A stretch of DNA of 64,000 nt from Megamerina dolium (GCA_963854835.1 OY978526.1:27393073-27457072); one strand, 5' to 3'. Positions 35,926 to 48,644 are shown, counted from the first letter of the stretch. The notes: generated by a model not told the origin, from the letters alone. Made by a program: numbers and translations.

Positions 35926-37290
35926 AAAAGACGCTAGGACCTACATCTGTTGAATTTGAAATTTAATTCCGTGATTTTTGCGATGGTTTGGAGCTTTCTC
36001 TCTCTATTTTAATTTAGGATCATTGTGGTAGACCAAGGTCTTTTCCATATTCATAAATCGACTTACGATTTATTTTATCCTTCATAATAGGGTGAAAATA
36101 TTGTCACTTTCAAAAGTGTTTTTCTTCCATTGTTAATGAATTAGGCTTAAAAGTGGGTTCAAAGAATAAAAAAAGTGTTGTTTAAGTAATGGGAATTCCC
36201 CATTTTTTCTGCTAATCGTCTTCTAGAAAGAAAAAGTCCCCTATAAAATGCCAAAATTTAAGGAATGTCTAAATGTCACAAAATAATTATTAAATTAAAA
36301 TTTTTTGAAATTGTGTAAATTATAATAATTAATGCCACTGATTATAGCAATAACGCTTAATCAAAATGGCTACCCAATGATAACAGATTAACTAACCCTT
36401 AAAAGTATGGTATCCTTGAAGAATTTGTTATTTATTTGTGTTTCTTTGATAAAAAAACCAATAATAAAAAACAAAAACAACATTAATGAGTCTATTTCAA
36501 ACAGTGAATCGTGAATATTATAAATACGAAGTGACTTGTGTCAATATTGACAACAGCTGCTACACCTGGAAACATTTAAAGCGTACTCCTTTACTGTTGG
36601 TTGCTACGTACATTAGGATGGGTTATGGTTTTTTGGGAAAATATACTTAGAAATATCGGTAGTTTATTTATTTTGCTACATTAAAAAGTATTCAAGCATT
36701 GATGTACAACAGATACGAGTATCCCTTTAATATGCAAAGAAAGTAAAATATCTCTCAAGGTTGGTTGGTTGAAAAAAGATGGAATTAAAATTGAGCAAAA
36801 TTTCTTATTTGTTTACATGTTAATTTATAGCATATTAAAATTTAAATATATTTTCATAAACTATTATAGAAATATTATAGTATATACCTGTACGATCAAT
36901 TATAATAATTTTCGTTTATACTATATGCACATAAATTCATACATACTGATAGCAATCGTCCAACTTTAACTTCAATTCTAACTAACCTCAATATGAAGTG
37001 TATGTATATCGCTTATGTATGTATGTATATACAGTTAGATTAAATAACTGGTTTCCATACTTAATTTGATCGTTTAATCATAACCATCATTTTCGATTAG
37101 CAATTGAACGACACCCACTCAATGTTTGTTGTACATTTTCTTCAGATTTGCTGTAGATTGTAATGCGTATAAACATTTTGCTATGCCTTTTAAATCACTA
37201 TATTTTAATTAAAAACTAAAATATAATAAAAAAATCAAAGATTTTATGAAAAAATATGTATTGTAATAAAGAAAATTAATTTTATTAGTT
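35926..37290 (-). other. intronic AT-rich sequence, no gene seen
   Basis: No exon, RNA gene or repeat recognised apart from short GTAT tandem runs near 37015-37030. Confidence 0.5.
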
Positions 37291-37442
37291 TAAGGTTAAT
37301 ACATATGATGGTGCTAATATTAGTAGTAGTCGTGTCGACGGTAGAGATCGACAAATATCGATAGTCTAAGGTTGATTCAGATGATGGTGGCAATATTAGC
37401 AGTGGTCGTGTCGAAAGTAGAGGTGAACAAATATTGAAACTC
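37291..37442. repeat. 76-bp tandem duplication
   Basis: Two head-to-tail units start taaggttaat (37291) and taaggttgat (37367). They share gatggtg, aatattag, gtcgtgtcga and caaatat. Divergence of roughly a fifth of positions shows the duplication is not recent. Confidence 0.75.
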
Positions 37443-37689
37443 GATCGCATACCATAGTAGAGATAGTACTTATATGAGATAGTTTGAATAAAAGAAACAA
37501 ATTTGGATGGGGAAGTTTGATTGCAAAACAATTGAATTTCCGGAAAAAGCATTAGAAATGCGTTAGTAGGTACCCTTGTACTCATGACGTTTCATGGCAA
37601 CATAGAATTTGTGAGATTGTATAAAATTATATTCATTCACATTAAAAAAAAACTAAAGCAAAAATGAAACAAACTTAGACCTGCTGGTT

Positions 37690-38280
37690 TGTAACTCTTC
37701 GATTCTATTGTTGATGGATAAAATTTCGGTAACTCTTTGACTCCCCCACTAATTGTTAACACTAAAAAGTCATCGAGCGGCAATTCTTCGACTATGATTG
37801 GTAGCCCTTTGACTATACTGCTTGTCGGTAACACTTCTAAGCTTCGACTGAGCTATTGAGGTGGTAACACTTCGATTCGCTGCTATATAACCCTTCGATT
37901 CTACTGCTGATCAGTAACACTTCCACTCTTCGACTGTGGTGCTGGTTGGTAACACTTCGACTAGCTTTTTGAGAACTTTTCGATGCTACTGCTGGCAGAT
38001 AACACATGAACTGATTTATTGGGAATTTGTTGACTGATTCGACTTATTGCTTGTGGGTCCTCTTCAACGGAATTGTACTATTTGTCGGTCCTTTTCGAAT
38101 CGAAAGCACTGTTCGTCAGTCTTCTTCGATTGAACTGTACTATTTGTCGGTCCTCTTCATCTCGAATTGGCTCAACTGTGCTATTTGTCGGTTCTTTTAG
38201 AATGATTGTAATGCTTGCTGGCCTTCTTCGTAACGCTGATTTTCACTTTTGACTGGTCGGTAACACTATAATTTCCGGCC
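37690..38280. repeat. degenerate minisatellite with TCGACT/TGTCGGT motifs
   Basis: About a dozen imperfect units. In the left half the theme is cttcgact, a spacer with tgctg, then gtcggtaacac. In the right half it becomes gtactatttgtcggtcctct followed by tcgaa. Spacing between TCGGT-type cores is roughly 40-60 bases. It ends about 110 bases before the SINE at 38391. No convincing coding frame runs through it. Confidence 0.7.
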
Positions 38281-38390
38281 TGTCTCTCATTGGCAATTTT
38301 TATATCCTCTGGCCAGGCCTTGCCCTGAACTAGTGGTATGTCTCGTTTATTATTTTCGCTTATTTTTATTATCGCGTATATATTTCCATA

Positions 38391-38754
38391 GTGGGTGCCG
38401 TAGCTCAGTGGTTAGTGCGTTGGCCGCCTGATCTGTAAGTCGTGGGTTCAATCCCCACGTGAAGCATAATAAAATTTAATATAGAAAGGATTTTTCTTTC
38501 GAACGGTACCCATCTGCCGGCAAGAATTGGCAATAACTATTTGACAAAAATGCTTCTTACAAGAGCTCTGTTAAAGTGATGTCACAGGGGTTCTGATATT
38601 CGGAATCGGCTAATATAAGTAGGTTCCGTATAATGCTGTCCAAATTTAACACGCACAACAGTATTGAAAGAGAAGCTCGGTGGTATTACAATGGGCCTTT
38701 CTGGCGTAAGTGTGTCCTCTCAGAGAGGGGGCACCCACATAACCTTACCTAACC
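38391..38754 (+). mobile_element. tRNA-derived SINE, full-length type A copy with 14-bp target-site duplication
   Basis: A perfect direct repeat tatatatttccata lies at 38377-38390 and 38755-38768. The 364-bp element starts gtgggtgccgtagctcagtg (box A) and carries gggttcaatcccc (box B). Its body includes tttctttcgaacggtaccca and gctaatataagtaggttccg. The 3' end is type A: gctcggtggtattacaatgg, the hairpin cctctcagagaggggg and a tail cataaccttacctaacc. This is the best reference copy of the family. Confidence 0.93.
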
Positions 38755-39449
38755 TATATATTTCCATATATCCTTGGATGCAATAGGACTAATTACTTTG
38801 CTTATATTTTTATTATACATTTACCAGAAGCAAAGTAAAAGTAAGATGACCGACGAACCGTCAGATTATATGAAATTTGGTTCAGTGAATCTGAATACGC
38901 TATCGAATTTTCATAATCACCCTTTTCTAAGCTCAAAAAGCATAGCTTTTTGGAATTTTTTCATGTCTTTAGAAGGAAATATGGGGGACGTGGCGGAAAT
39001 CTGACCACGAATGTGGATTCAATAACTCAAAATATACAGAATGTCACTAATTTCTCGTATAACTCAAGTTTTCTATTGGATATACATTCGGAAACTTGAA
39101 AATTTAGCCCTAGTTCCTCAAAGTGTTTATTGTTTATTAATTTAGAGGCATGCTCTGAATCTTAGATCTAAGTATATTGTTACATTCAACATTTATCCAC
39201 CTTTTGTTAAATCATGTATCGTGCGGCCTGTGTGGGGTGTGTTAAGAGTCGTGCGTCGAGTCCGAATACCAGCGGAAACAAATTAATAGAAACATTTTTT
39301 TTTACTGACAGTGCACAATTGTCGACAAACAATTGACAATTATTATTTTAGACGAGTTCTGTGCTGCTGTGTCTACTTGGTCAATTACAAATTATTTGAA
39401 AATGAACTATTTATAGTTCAACTGAAAAGAAATGGCAGAAATTCTATGA

Positions 39450-39535
39450 TCTCATTTTGGCCAGCTTTGTCAATGAGCTTTCTCAAAAGCTTTTTCATGG
39501 AAAATTTTTAGCCCGACAACTTTAAATTTCTGAAA
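39450..39535 (-). mobile_element. old SINE fragment
   Basis: The blocks gctttgtcaatgagctttct and gctttttcatggaaaatttt match the SINE body in minus orientation. No ends visible. Confidence 0.5.
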
Positions 39536-41084
39536 AAATTCTGTTAAGTTTTTGCCATGTATTTAAATTGTCTCAAATTTGGGATAACCATGACTTTTAT
39601 TTATTATATAGCTATAACCAGTTTTTTTTTAAATACTAAAAACTGTAAATATTAGTCCTATAGAAGTACGTTTAAGTACTTATTTGTTTTTTTTTTGCGT
39701 CTCATGTTATTATAAATCCTTACCGATGAAATTTCGGTTTCTCGAAGAAATAAATCAAATAACATATGGGAAGGAAAAATGCGACAACCAAGTATTAAAA
39801 TGCATTAAATTATATATAGTTTGGTTGTTGTTGTTGTTGTTGTTGTTATGTATATTGGTGTTATATTAATTATACTTTGGAATAAATTAACCATAATTCA
39901 AAGTATTTAATTAATTAAAATTAATTATCGTTAAACATGTAATCCCACTCAGGTGAACGTGTATGAGTAGAATTGATTCATGGTTGGTACTCGTATTGTA
40001 TAATACGAGTACAATATATTATAGTAGTACTAGTATATAGACGAGTATCAGCATTTATTGGTGTAGAACGTAAGACAACTAAACGTTTAAATGGCGAGAG
40101 TATTGCTAACAAAGATCGTCGTCTGATTTGCACAAATAAACAATAATTCTTGTTTAATTATTACTTGTCATATTGTATGTATTGTATATTAAATGGACAT
40201 ACTTTTGCGATATAGTGTACCAATATAAATACTTGTATTTTCAGGTAAAATATTATATTATTGTGTATCGTAGTTTGTGCTATATGTAAAAATATATATT
40301 ATATATCATTTTAGGGGATTTTTTGTATAAAGAGTCATAGTAATGGTACTATTTTCTATATTCTCACAAAATTCTCTTGTTAATCCAGCAACTCTATCAT
40401 GTACTAAACATATTAATTTTGTCTCAAGACATAGCTTTAATGCTTGTAAAAAGCGTATCATTAATTCAATAATTACCAAGTGTCATTTTTTATAATGTGC
40501 CACCCAAAAAGCCTGAGTGTGTATGGATAAACAAAATTATCCAAATAATCATACCAAGTTGAATTATATTGTGATGTAAGCAAACGCCACCCAAATAAAA
40601 ATGGTCGTTATTACAGATGATTAGTAGGGGAGAGTCTACCTATTAACATAACATGGTTTTCGCTTAAGTAATTCATCGTCGTCGTATAAACAAAATAATA
40701 AAAAACTAAATACAAGTGAGAAAATGAAAGACATTTGAATAGAAAAGTTGACAGCCTTTATTAAATTCACAAAACTCTACCATACACGTTTTACCATATG
40801 GACGTATGATAGAACGTCGTAAACAATGAACGAAGTAGTAAAAAAATGAGTGAATAAGTGAATACGGTAGCTTTTGAAGTAGTACCTTATATGCTCATTC
40901 ATATTCATACAAGCAGTGGCTTTTATAGAAATTTTTATTTAGAGGGTATGTATACTAGTGACGTAATTACTCTACTTTATTTGCATACATATTTGATATT
41001 GACGGGCTCTTGGTATAAGTGCAAAATTGGACCTACTTACACATATCGCAGCCGAAATTGATTATCAGAATTCTTATAATACCA
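39536..41084 (-). other. intronic AT-rich sequence, no gene seen
   Basis: Contains (TTG)n at 39824-39847 and a perfect hairpin at 39987-40012 (GTACTCGTATT, loop gtat, AATACGAGTAC). No exon recognised. Confidence 0.5.
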
Positions 41085-41165
41085 CTTTTTTCCAGGAGCT
41101 TTGTCACAGAGCTCTTTTATAAGCTTTTTTGACAGGTTTTAATGGTCGGAAGAATTCGTAACAGT
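41085..41165 (-). mobile_element. old SINE fragment
   Basis: gagctttgtcacagagctct, aagcttttttgacagg and ggtcggaagaattcg correspond to the SINE body in minus orientation. Confidence 0.5.
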
Positions 41166-41764
41166 TGTTATTACCTGTACTACTTGTTGGTTAATTGAAC
41201 TTAAGACGGAAGTAAGCGTCTTTGGAGAAGTTTAAGATATCGGTTTCGACCAAGTTCTGCAGAAGCCTCAGTAAGGGGCACCGTCTATGGCTGGTTTTAT
41301 GATGCAATGTCCCATAAGGACTTCCCCAGTTGTTACTATTTCTGAATCTTGGTACTTTACAGTTCGCCTTTATTTCAGTTTGGACACAAGCATTAACCAC
41401 TCTAGGGGCTCTTTTTAATTTTGTAGGTTAGCATCTCTAAAAAGTACAGATAGGAAGTAAGTATGTTCAGAAAATATGCTGAACACTAAAAATTGTAGAG
41501 CAGCGACTCTAAGACTTAGGTATAGGGATTAAAAAGGTTTTATAAAAATGCCGATTCGAAAAAATTGATGGGGATTATTTATCGATTTTCAGATGTCATA
41601 TATTTGACCTCTCTAGGTCCGGCTCACTTTTGCAGATTATGGACAAAATGTGACTTGTTTGAGCCGAAACAACAGCACATTCTAATTTAGCAACACCAAA
41701 TACTCGGAACCTTTAATTATTTAGTCTCTCAACGCTTAATCTCGTTTAATCAAACTTCCCAAAA

Positions 41765-41990
41765 TGTCGAACATTTTCTGTAATAATGTCGGCATTTTTT
41801 AGATGGAATACAAATATCGGCATTATTTCAAAAATATTTCCAATAATATCGAAATCGCAATTTTTGCAAAATTTCGCTTCGGTATTATTGAAAATAATTT
41901 TCCAATAATGTCGAAAATCTAAATTCATACATTTTTTATTCGATATTATTTAAATTTTTTTTTTTCTTGCAATAATCTCGAAATTTTGGA
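41765..41990. repeat. cluster of alternating inverted repeats with core ATAATRTCG
   Basis: About seven copies of the core (ataatgtcgg, atatcggcattatt, ataatatcgaaa, cggtattattg, ataatgtcgaaa, cgatattattt, ataatctcgaaa) alternate in orientation. Some can form hairpins such as 41878-41914. No coding sense; origin unknown. Confidence 0.65.
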
Positions 41991-43551
41991 TCGACTTTAA
42001 TTTTTGTATGAGAAATAAGAATAAAATGTTTGACATATTTCCCCATTTAGGTATATAACCCCCATATAACAACGACACTGCATACGAGTATACACCTACT
42101 TATATTTGACATCTGACATGTGAATATTTGTTGTAATAATAAACAATGAGCAATCATGTAGCAGTTAGTACTACAGCCACCACCACCACCACCATCACCA
42201 TCACCAAGTAACCAACCAACTAACACTTTTATAAACAATGTCATCAGCACAACTAATCATTTCATATGACAGTTGACAATGACATTTAGTTAATATGTGA
42301 AGCAAAGAAGAAGAAAAATACTAGAAGAAGATGAAGAAGAAACATTTTAATAAATAGACAGAAATAATGAGGTTATGGTTAAAAACAAAGTAAGAGAGAG
42401 ATAGAAATTAGCAACAACTAACTTGATGACCACCCAACATTAGTTATATAATACAGGCGGTTTAAATTCAACAACATAAATGTAGAAGCTGTCAAAATGT
42501 TTTGGCTCTTTGTATTATTGCAACACGCAATGATATTGCAGGACACGTACACGGCTTATTCGTTATTTCATCTGGTATTCTCCTATGTATAATATTAAAC
42601 GAGAAACATAAAACGGGAAAGAATCACAAGAGCGATAGAGGGCGAGCCAGAGAGAGAAAGAGAGCGCGCTCGGGTATTAAATTAACGCAAATGATTATGC
42701 AATGACGCGTCTTATGAGTGAGTACTCATACAAGCTGTGAGTGCGTTACTAATTGAGACATAAAAGGAAAATTAATGACGGTCATTGGGGCTGCCGAATA
42801 TTGTGTCCGTTATTGCCTTCCTGACTGTCTGAATTACTTTGTTTTCTTTTTTGCCCGAGGAATACTAAATATGCTTTTAGTTAAGGCAATGAGAAACACT
42901 AAACTACTACTACTACTACTACTACACACACACACAGTCACATGAAATTATACAATATATGTAAAATTAAAAGCATGCTTTATCTTCTTTATCTTTAGAT
43001 CATCATTAGTCCGCCGTCTTTTTAATACATTTGTTGAATTTTTTCTTGCGCTTTTATTTAATTTTTTTTAAGGTTAGTTTGTGAAGAAGGGGTCAATTAG
43101 TTAAATTAAAATAAAAATTATTAATATATGGATCACAATACCCTGAGAATACCCTGAGAACAAATATGGAATATTGCATGCTCTATTTGTCAAATTTTAG
43201 TAGAGGAGCCCATCTTTTTATTTTATTTTTCTATCTACATATTATAATCGATTTATTTATATGTGTCAAAAATGAAATTGAAGGAAAAGCTTGCAGTTAT
43301 GAATCATTAGGAACTTTGTAAATTCTCTGATTGAGCCGTAGAATATTCTATTTCAGCCTCTGAAAATGTTGAAATTGCTATTCAACTCAAAGCCAACATG
43401 CGCCTCGTCATTGGTAAAATACCGAACGAAACTCTTGAAAAATCGACGCACAAATATGGTTGGAGAATATTTATATAAAATTATTTGGAGTTCATAATTC
43501 TAAATTGCAACTCCAAAAGATGGCTCTCCTATGTTTACCAAAGTATGTAAG
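41991..43551 (-). other. intronic sequence, no gene seen
   Basis: Contains ACC repeats at 42178-42200 and (CTA)n followed by (CA)n at 42904-42937. At 43370-43440 the minus strand has a DEAHVGF-like stretch that may be a transposase scrap. Confidence 0.5.
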
Positions 43552-43553
43552 TA

Positions 43554-44277
43554 CAGGGTGATTTTTTGGTAACTTTCTTTTTGGCAACACTGTTTTTGGC
43601 AGCTCAGCTGATTTCGTGTAACATGTTACTGTCAAACATGTTCAGTTTGGTTTATAATTTAACCATGAATCGACTTACAAACGAACAACGCTTGCAGATT
43701 ATTGAATTTCATTGTCAAAATTCATGCTCGGTTAAGAAAATACGTTACTGTGAATAGCGAGCGCTACCGTGCGATGATTACAAACTTTTTTTTTTGCACA
43801 AAATGGAAGATCTGAACTTGTCTGACATGTGGTTTCACAAATGAAGGTGCCACATGCCACACAGCACGCGAAACAATGGCTCAATTAAGAGGCGAGTTAG
43901 GTGAACAGTTTATTTTACGTTTGGGGCCAGTCAATTGGCCGCCTAGATCGTGCGATTTAACGCCCTTAGACTATTTTTTGTGAGACTATGTTAAGGCTCA
44001 TGCCTATAGCGACAAGCCCGTAACGGTTAACGCACTGGAAGCCAGTATTGAAGATTTTATTCGTGAGATACCGGCCGATATGTTGGAGAGAGCATGCTAA
44101 GCTCTGGACCCAGCGTATGAACCATTTGAGCTGCAGCCGTGGTCAACATTTACATGAAATCATCTTTAAACATTGAGTTATATAGATCGTTTTATCGACT
44201 CAAATAAAGACTTCATACATTCACCTAAATTTTATGTTTTTTTTTTAAATCAAATCCGAAGGCTCTTAAAAAATCAC
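43554..44277 (+). mobile_element. DD41D (rosa-like) Tc1/mariner transposon, internally deleted copy B
   Basis: The left TA (43552-43553) is followed by CAGGGTGATTTTTT and a leader. A start frame reads MNRLTNEQRLQIIEFHCQNS (43664 onward). An internal deletion near 43740 joins SVKK to the segment encoding the VTVNSERYRAM-type block. Downstream: GATCHTARETMAQLRGELGE, PVNWPPRSCDLTPLDYFL and IPADMLERAC. The second catalytic Asp codon is disrupted by a frame-shifting change. 41 residues separate the two Asp positions. The right end keeps only aaaaaatcac and has lost the outer CCTG. Confidence 0.88.
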
Positions 44278-44299
44278 AAATCACATTTCATCCTAAGGA

Positions 44300-44930
44300 A
44301 TGATAAAACTTGACTGATTAATTTTTTCTCCTCAACATTTTTCTTGAACATATCTACCCCCTATTTTTACCACTTAGAGGGACTCTAATACAAAATTACT
44401 TTTTCTTAAATTCTTCCTCTAGAGAAGTGAAATACATGACTGACCCTCATTAATTATTACTATTGTACTTAACATTTCTGAACATATTTGTCTCCTACCT
44501 TCATCCATAATAGTGGCTTCCCTGCAAAACGAATTCAGAAGCAACCGAAAATCGGCAAATAACTTCAAGATTGCCAAAAAATCGCTTCTAACTAGTGCTT
44601 CTCAACAATTTTCTGAAGCTACTTACCCCCTTGTATCCTTCTCTTAGTGGGGCTCACCTACAAAATTGACGTTTTTCTAAATTTAGTTTCCATGAATCCC
44701 AGAGCGCGCCTAGAGAAGTAAAGTAAATGCCTGACTCCATTTCATTTGTACTACTATTTGGATCCATTATGGGAAGATTGACAAATAACTTCAAAATTGC
44801 ACAGCACATCGCTCCTAATGCGATGAAATGTATTAATAACCCTCTTTGGTTCCTCTGCCTCAACATTTCTCCCAAATATAATTCGTATCTTCACTAATTA
44901 GGGATGTTACCATAAAAAATGCACAAAAAT
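44300..44930 (+). repeat. tandem array of an unclassified ~135-bp dispersed repeat
   Basis: Units begin near 44331, 44469, 44601 and, after a degraded unit, 44859. Each has (c)tcaacatttttctgaac, a pyrimidine-rich tacccccta block, cttagagggg-like ctc, ctacaaaatt and tagagaagt followed by catgactgac. Related units occur at 14945-15180, 52190-52260 (minus) and 62596-62900. No coding frame. Confidence 0.65.
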
Positions 44931-47384
44931 CTCTAGAAAGTATGTCAATTTCAAAGTATTTAGCTTTGATTGTAATGAGACTAACAAAAAATTGACCACC
45001 AACTAGTGAGAAAATTAAAGTTCTATACACAATGAGTTGATTTCAATAAAAGTCAGTAACACTTAAGTGAGGAATGATTAATTTAAAAAATACAATAGAA
45101 ATTCTTATCTATGATCAAATTCCAGAGATTATCTATTATTTGTTACTTACCTATCATCTAGCTATCAAATGTTCTATAGCAAAGGTGATGGCTACTATGC
45201 AATAGTTTACCTTTTATTTTAAGTACTCAAAATCTATTAACTTTCTGATCTTTACGGAAGTAGTTAGCCTTTATAAGAAATGATTAGGCATATGTACTTT
45301 ATATTATGTGAGAAAAGTGATTGTATGTGATTGTGTTGCTGATAAGATTATTTAATTGTTACATGTGGAGTCCAGCATGGTCGGTCAAAATGTTAGAAAT
45401 CAATTTGTGTTCATTAAGATAGGCGATAATAGTAACAGCTTATGTAGATACATATACAGGGCCATAATAGTAGGTAATGGTGATTAAAGTAATTATAAAA
45501 CTTTTATCAAATGTATGATCATAATGCGATCGCATTATAAAATGCGAAGCATCATCAAAAAGAAAACTTAGAAGAAGGCACGATCAAGATTAATAACAAA
45601 AGATGCAGATGACTCATATGAATACTCACATGTGCTGGTAAAGTGAAATGAGTGCAACAACACTTGTTCACACGACACAATCAACAATTATGCGATCAAC
45701 CAACCATTCATGCTCTCCATTTATGATGCTCTCAATGCATTCATTCATATGTACTTTATATGTTGACTTCTATTCAATCAGAGTGTTGCAATGTGTATGG
45801 CAACACAATGTTGCTCATTAATTATTTTGACGTTTGTTTGTTGGAGCGTTGATGCGACTGCTGCTGCTGCTGCTGTTGTTGTTAACATAATTGCTGACAC
45901 GATGAAGAATTTTAGAATGGAATGCTTGCCATGCTGACTTAATGAATTGCTTCACCATCAGTTGATGGTCGAACAATAGCAACACAAATCAACATGCCAT
46001 GACATCATTATTATTACCGACTTTAACAGTGACAACATCAACGAGCACAAAAGTGTATAAAGAATTTTGATGATAGTTGACAAATTAAAAGTGGAATGAA
46101 AGGAAAGCATTCCAAAAAATATTTTTACCTTTTCACACCAATTTATATCATAAAAATCCTTCAAATTCCATTATGAAATATATTGAAATTCGAAAAAAAA
46201 GCTTTTTTTCTGATCTCATTTGCCATAATGGATCTCACACAACGGCAAATTCTATTGATTTTTCCAATATAGTAGGAATATTCCTTAATCATGTTCTACA
46301 CTGAGCAAGCCATTTAACATGTGAATGGATGCCATACCTTTTGAATCAGAATATCTTTATAATCCATTAATGATGTTCGTATGTGAATGTGTGTAAATAT
46401 ATGCAACATCATTAGCAACAGCAACAAGCAACAATACGAATAAATATCGGTCACCAACCAAGTACCAAAACCAATGACCTTCCCTTCATCAAGGCTTTGT
46501 ATTATAGGCAAATACAGCACGCATATGATCACATTAACAATAGCATTTTGCTTAAAAGCGTTAATTACAAAGACGATTCCGCATTTGTGCTCCTTTTAAC
46601 AGAACACATTATTCATCATCATCATTATGGTGTGACTTTTTATTTAAGCTCCTATACAGGGTGCATACAATTATGGCACAATTCAAAAATAAATTATACT
46701 TTTATACATATGTGCGAATATTGTACAAGTGCATACTGTATCACGATTTATCCACCAAGACAATGAGCTGATTTAAAGCAGGCGAATTTATAGGGTTTAG
46801 CTTCGGAAACCCTCTCTAATAAGGAGAGCATCGGTTTTCCAGTGGCAACAAACAAAGTTTTTTTTTTATTATTCCTCCAAACTATTAACTTCACTGCTTC
46901 ACTATCTTCAAATAAGTAATGGAACCCTCTCGTAACATTACCTGAAATATTTGATAAACATTTGACTTAAAAAGCACAAACGAATTTTGAAATTTACTGT
47001 GAGCAGCCTTTGAATGTCCGGTACTCGCGAAAAAGATCCCGGCAGTTATTTCTAGAACGACCTCAGTGAACAGTCCCAGGCTTCTTCCGATTTTTGAGGC
47101 ACTATAATGAACATAATTTGGCCTAAGTCTTTCGGAGTCTTTCTCAACCCAACTTTATCTAATATAACGATTTTTACTTCAGGCATAATAATTAAACTAT
47201 ACGAATTTTGATTAGAATTGTAACCTCATCTATCCCACAACCTCTGAAACTCTTTCAATTTATTGTAAAAATTTTCAAAACCAATTAAGCGGAAATAAAT
47301 TTGAAACTTTGAAGTTATCGATGCGATATTGAGGCTACTCTGACGATCTGGGATGAACCAATTTCAAAATTTCGAAAGATTTCG
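44931..47384 (-). other. intronic sequence, no gene seen
   Basis: AT-rich. Contains a short CTG/TTG repeat at 45855-45881 and many short open frames without resemblance to known proteins. Confidence 0.5.
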
Positions 47385-47460
47385 TGGTATCACAATGTTT
47401 CATCTAGTCTAAGTGAACTTTCTTGACGAGATGGGTTGCTAATCTTACCTTACTTAAAGG
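47385..47460 (+). mobile_element. old SINE type A 3' end
   Basis: gtggtatcacaatg, tctaagtgaactttcttgac and a final cttaccttactta match the type A terminus. The body is absent. Confidence 0.45.
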
Positions 47461-47859
47461 TAATTTTCTTGACAATATTTTATCCGAAATTTTTATGTAC
47501 GAGCAATGAATAAAAAGTTCTGAGCATTCGAATAAAAGTCTGCAAAGGGACGATTTATGTCGGCTAAGTTCCAAATAGGATCTCTCTGTTTTCGAAAAGG
47601 ACCGAGCACTAATTTTTCAAACTATTGGAAGAAACAAGTGTTGAATACTAAAATACAGATGCTTCTCTTGTTTCTGCTGACATTTTATCCAATTTTTGGT
47701 AAGTCCGAAGTGACTTCTCAAAGTTTTGGCATAGCCTGTCGAACCAACAAATTGTCGTATTGAGTGGCTTTGCATACATTTTTTTGCTTTATCATTAGCA
47801 CAGCGTCGTTCAACGAGAGGTGTTATCTTAAATAAAAAAAAAAAAAATAAATAAAAAAT

Positions 47860-48644
47860 ACAAACTCTGAGCTTTTAATGGTGCACAATATCTGCAAATG
47901 TCCGCCACGACTGTATCTCGGGGCTGTATCTAGTGAATAACAGCTCTTATATTGTCTTTGGGTGGTTCAATATTTGCTTGAGCATTGGGGCAGACTTTAT
48001 CTCTAACATAGTCCGAAATAGAAAAGTCTAATGGTGTTCAGTCGCACGATCTCACCGGCCACTCCTAGTCTTCATTTCGAGAAATCACACGTAAAGGAAA
48101 ATTTTTACGCAATAGAGCCATTGTTTCACCAACTGAATAGTATGTGGCGCCACTCTTCTGAAAATCAATATCATCCTCGGACATGGCATTAATTTTAGGC
48201 CACAAAAAGTTAGTCGACATCGTTCTGTCTGTCAATTCACACAATGCCAAAGCTGGTTTATTATATGTGGATCAAAAATCAAGTTTAAAGTTAGTAAAAA
48301 GATGGCAATAGTATTGCTCCATTGCTGAGATGTTGATGTAGAACTCATTTAGAATGGCTGCCACAGCAGTATATTCTAGGCTGAGTGAGGAAAGCTAGGA
48401 AGGTTGCTAAGCTCTCTTGTAGTGTAAATACTATCAACTACACTATCAAGATCTATATAAGCGGTCAGGCGAGGATTAAAGCAATTACTGCATATTGCGC
48501 AACATCTAAAAATTACCGGAAGTTCCAATTAAAACCGAATTTATTGACACGCTCCGATTTCACCATAGGGATCTAAAGGAACTAAGAAGACGAAGTACTT
48601 AGCAACCAATAATCGACAATCGCCTGCTTTCCTATCCCACCCTG
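47860..48644 (-). mobile_element. DD41D Tc1/mariner transposase relic, copy C
   Basis: The right end carries TA (48645-48646) next to caccctg, the family's outer terminus. Minus frames read KINAMSEDDIDFQKSGATYY, GETMALLRKNFPLRVISR, then past stops EWPVRSCD*TPLD. The second catalytic Asp (QDGATCH) is replaced by Ser (QKSGATYY) and the third catalytic Asp motif is retained. 41 positions separate them, as in copy B. A different subfamily from A and B by sequence. The left terminus is not identified. Confidence 0.75.

Noticed and set aside
43370..43440. DEAHVGF-like transposase scrap on the minus strand
   Set aside because: Only a handful of residues match, so it is mentioned in the spacer entry but not annotated as an element.
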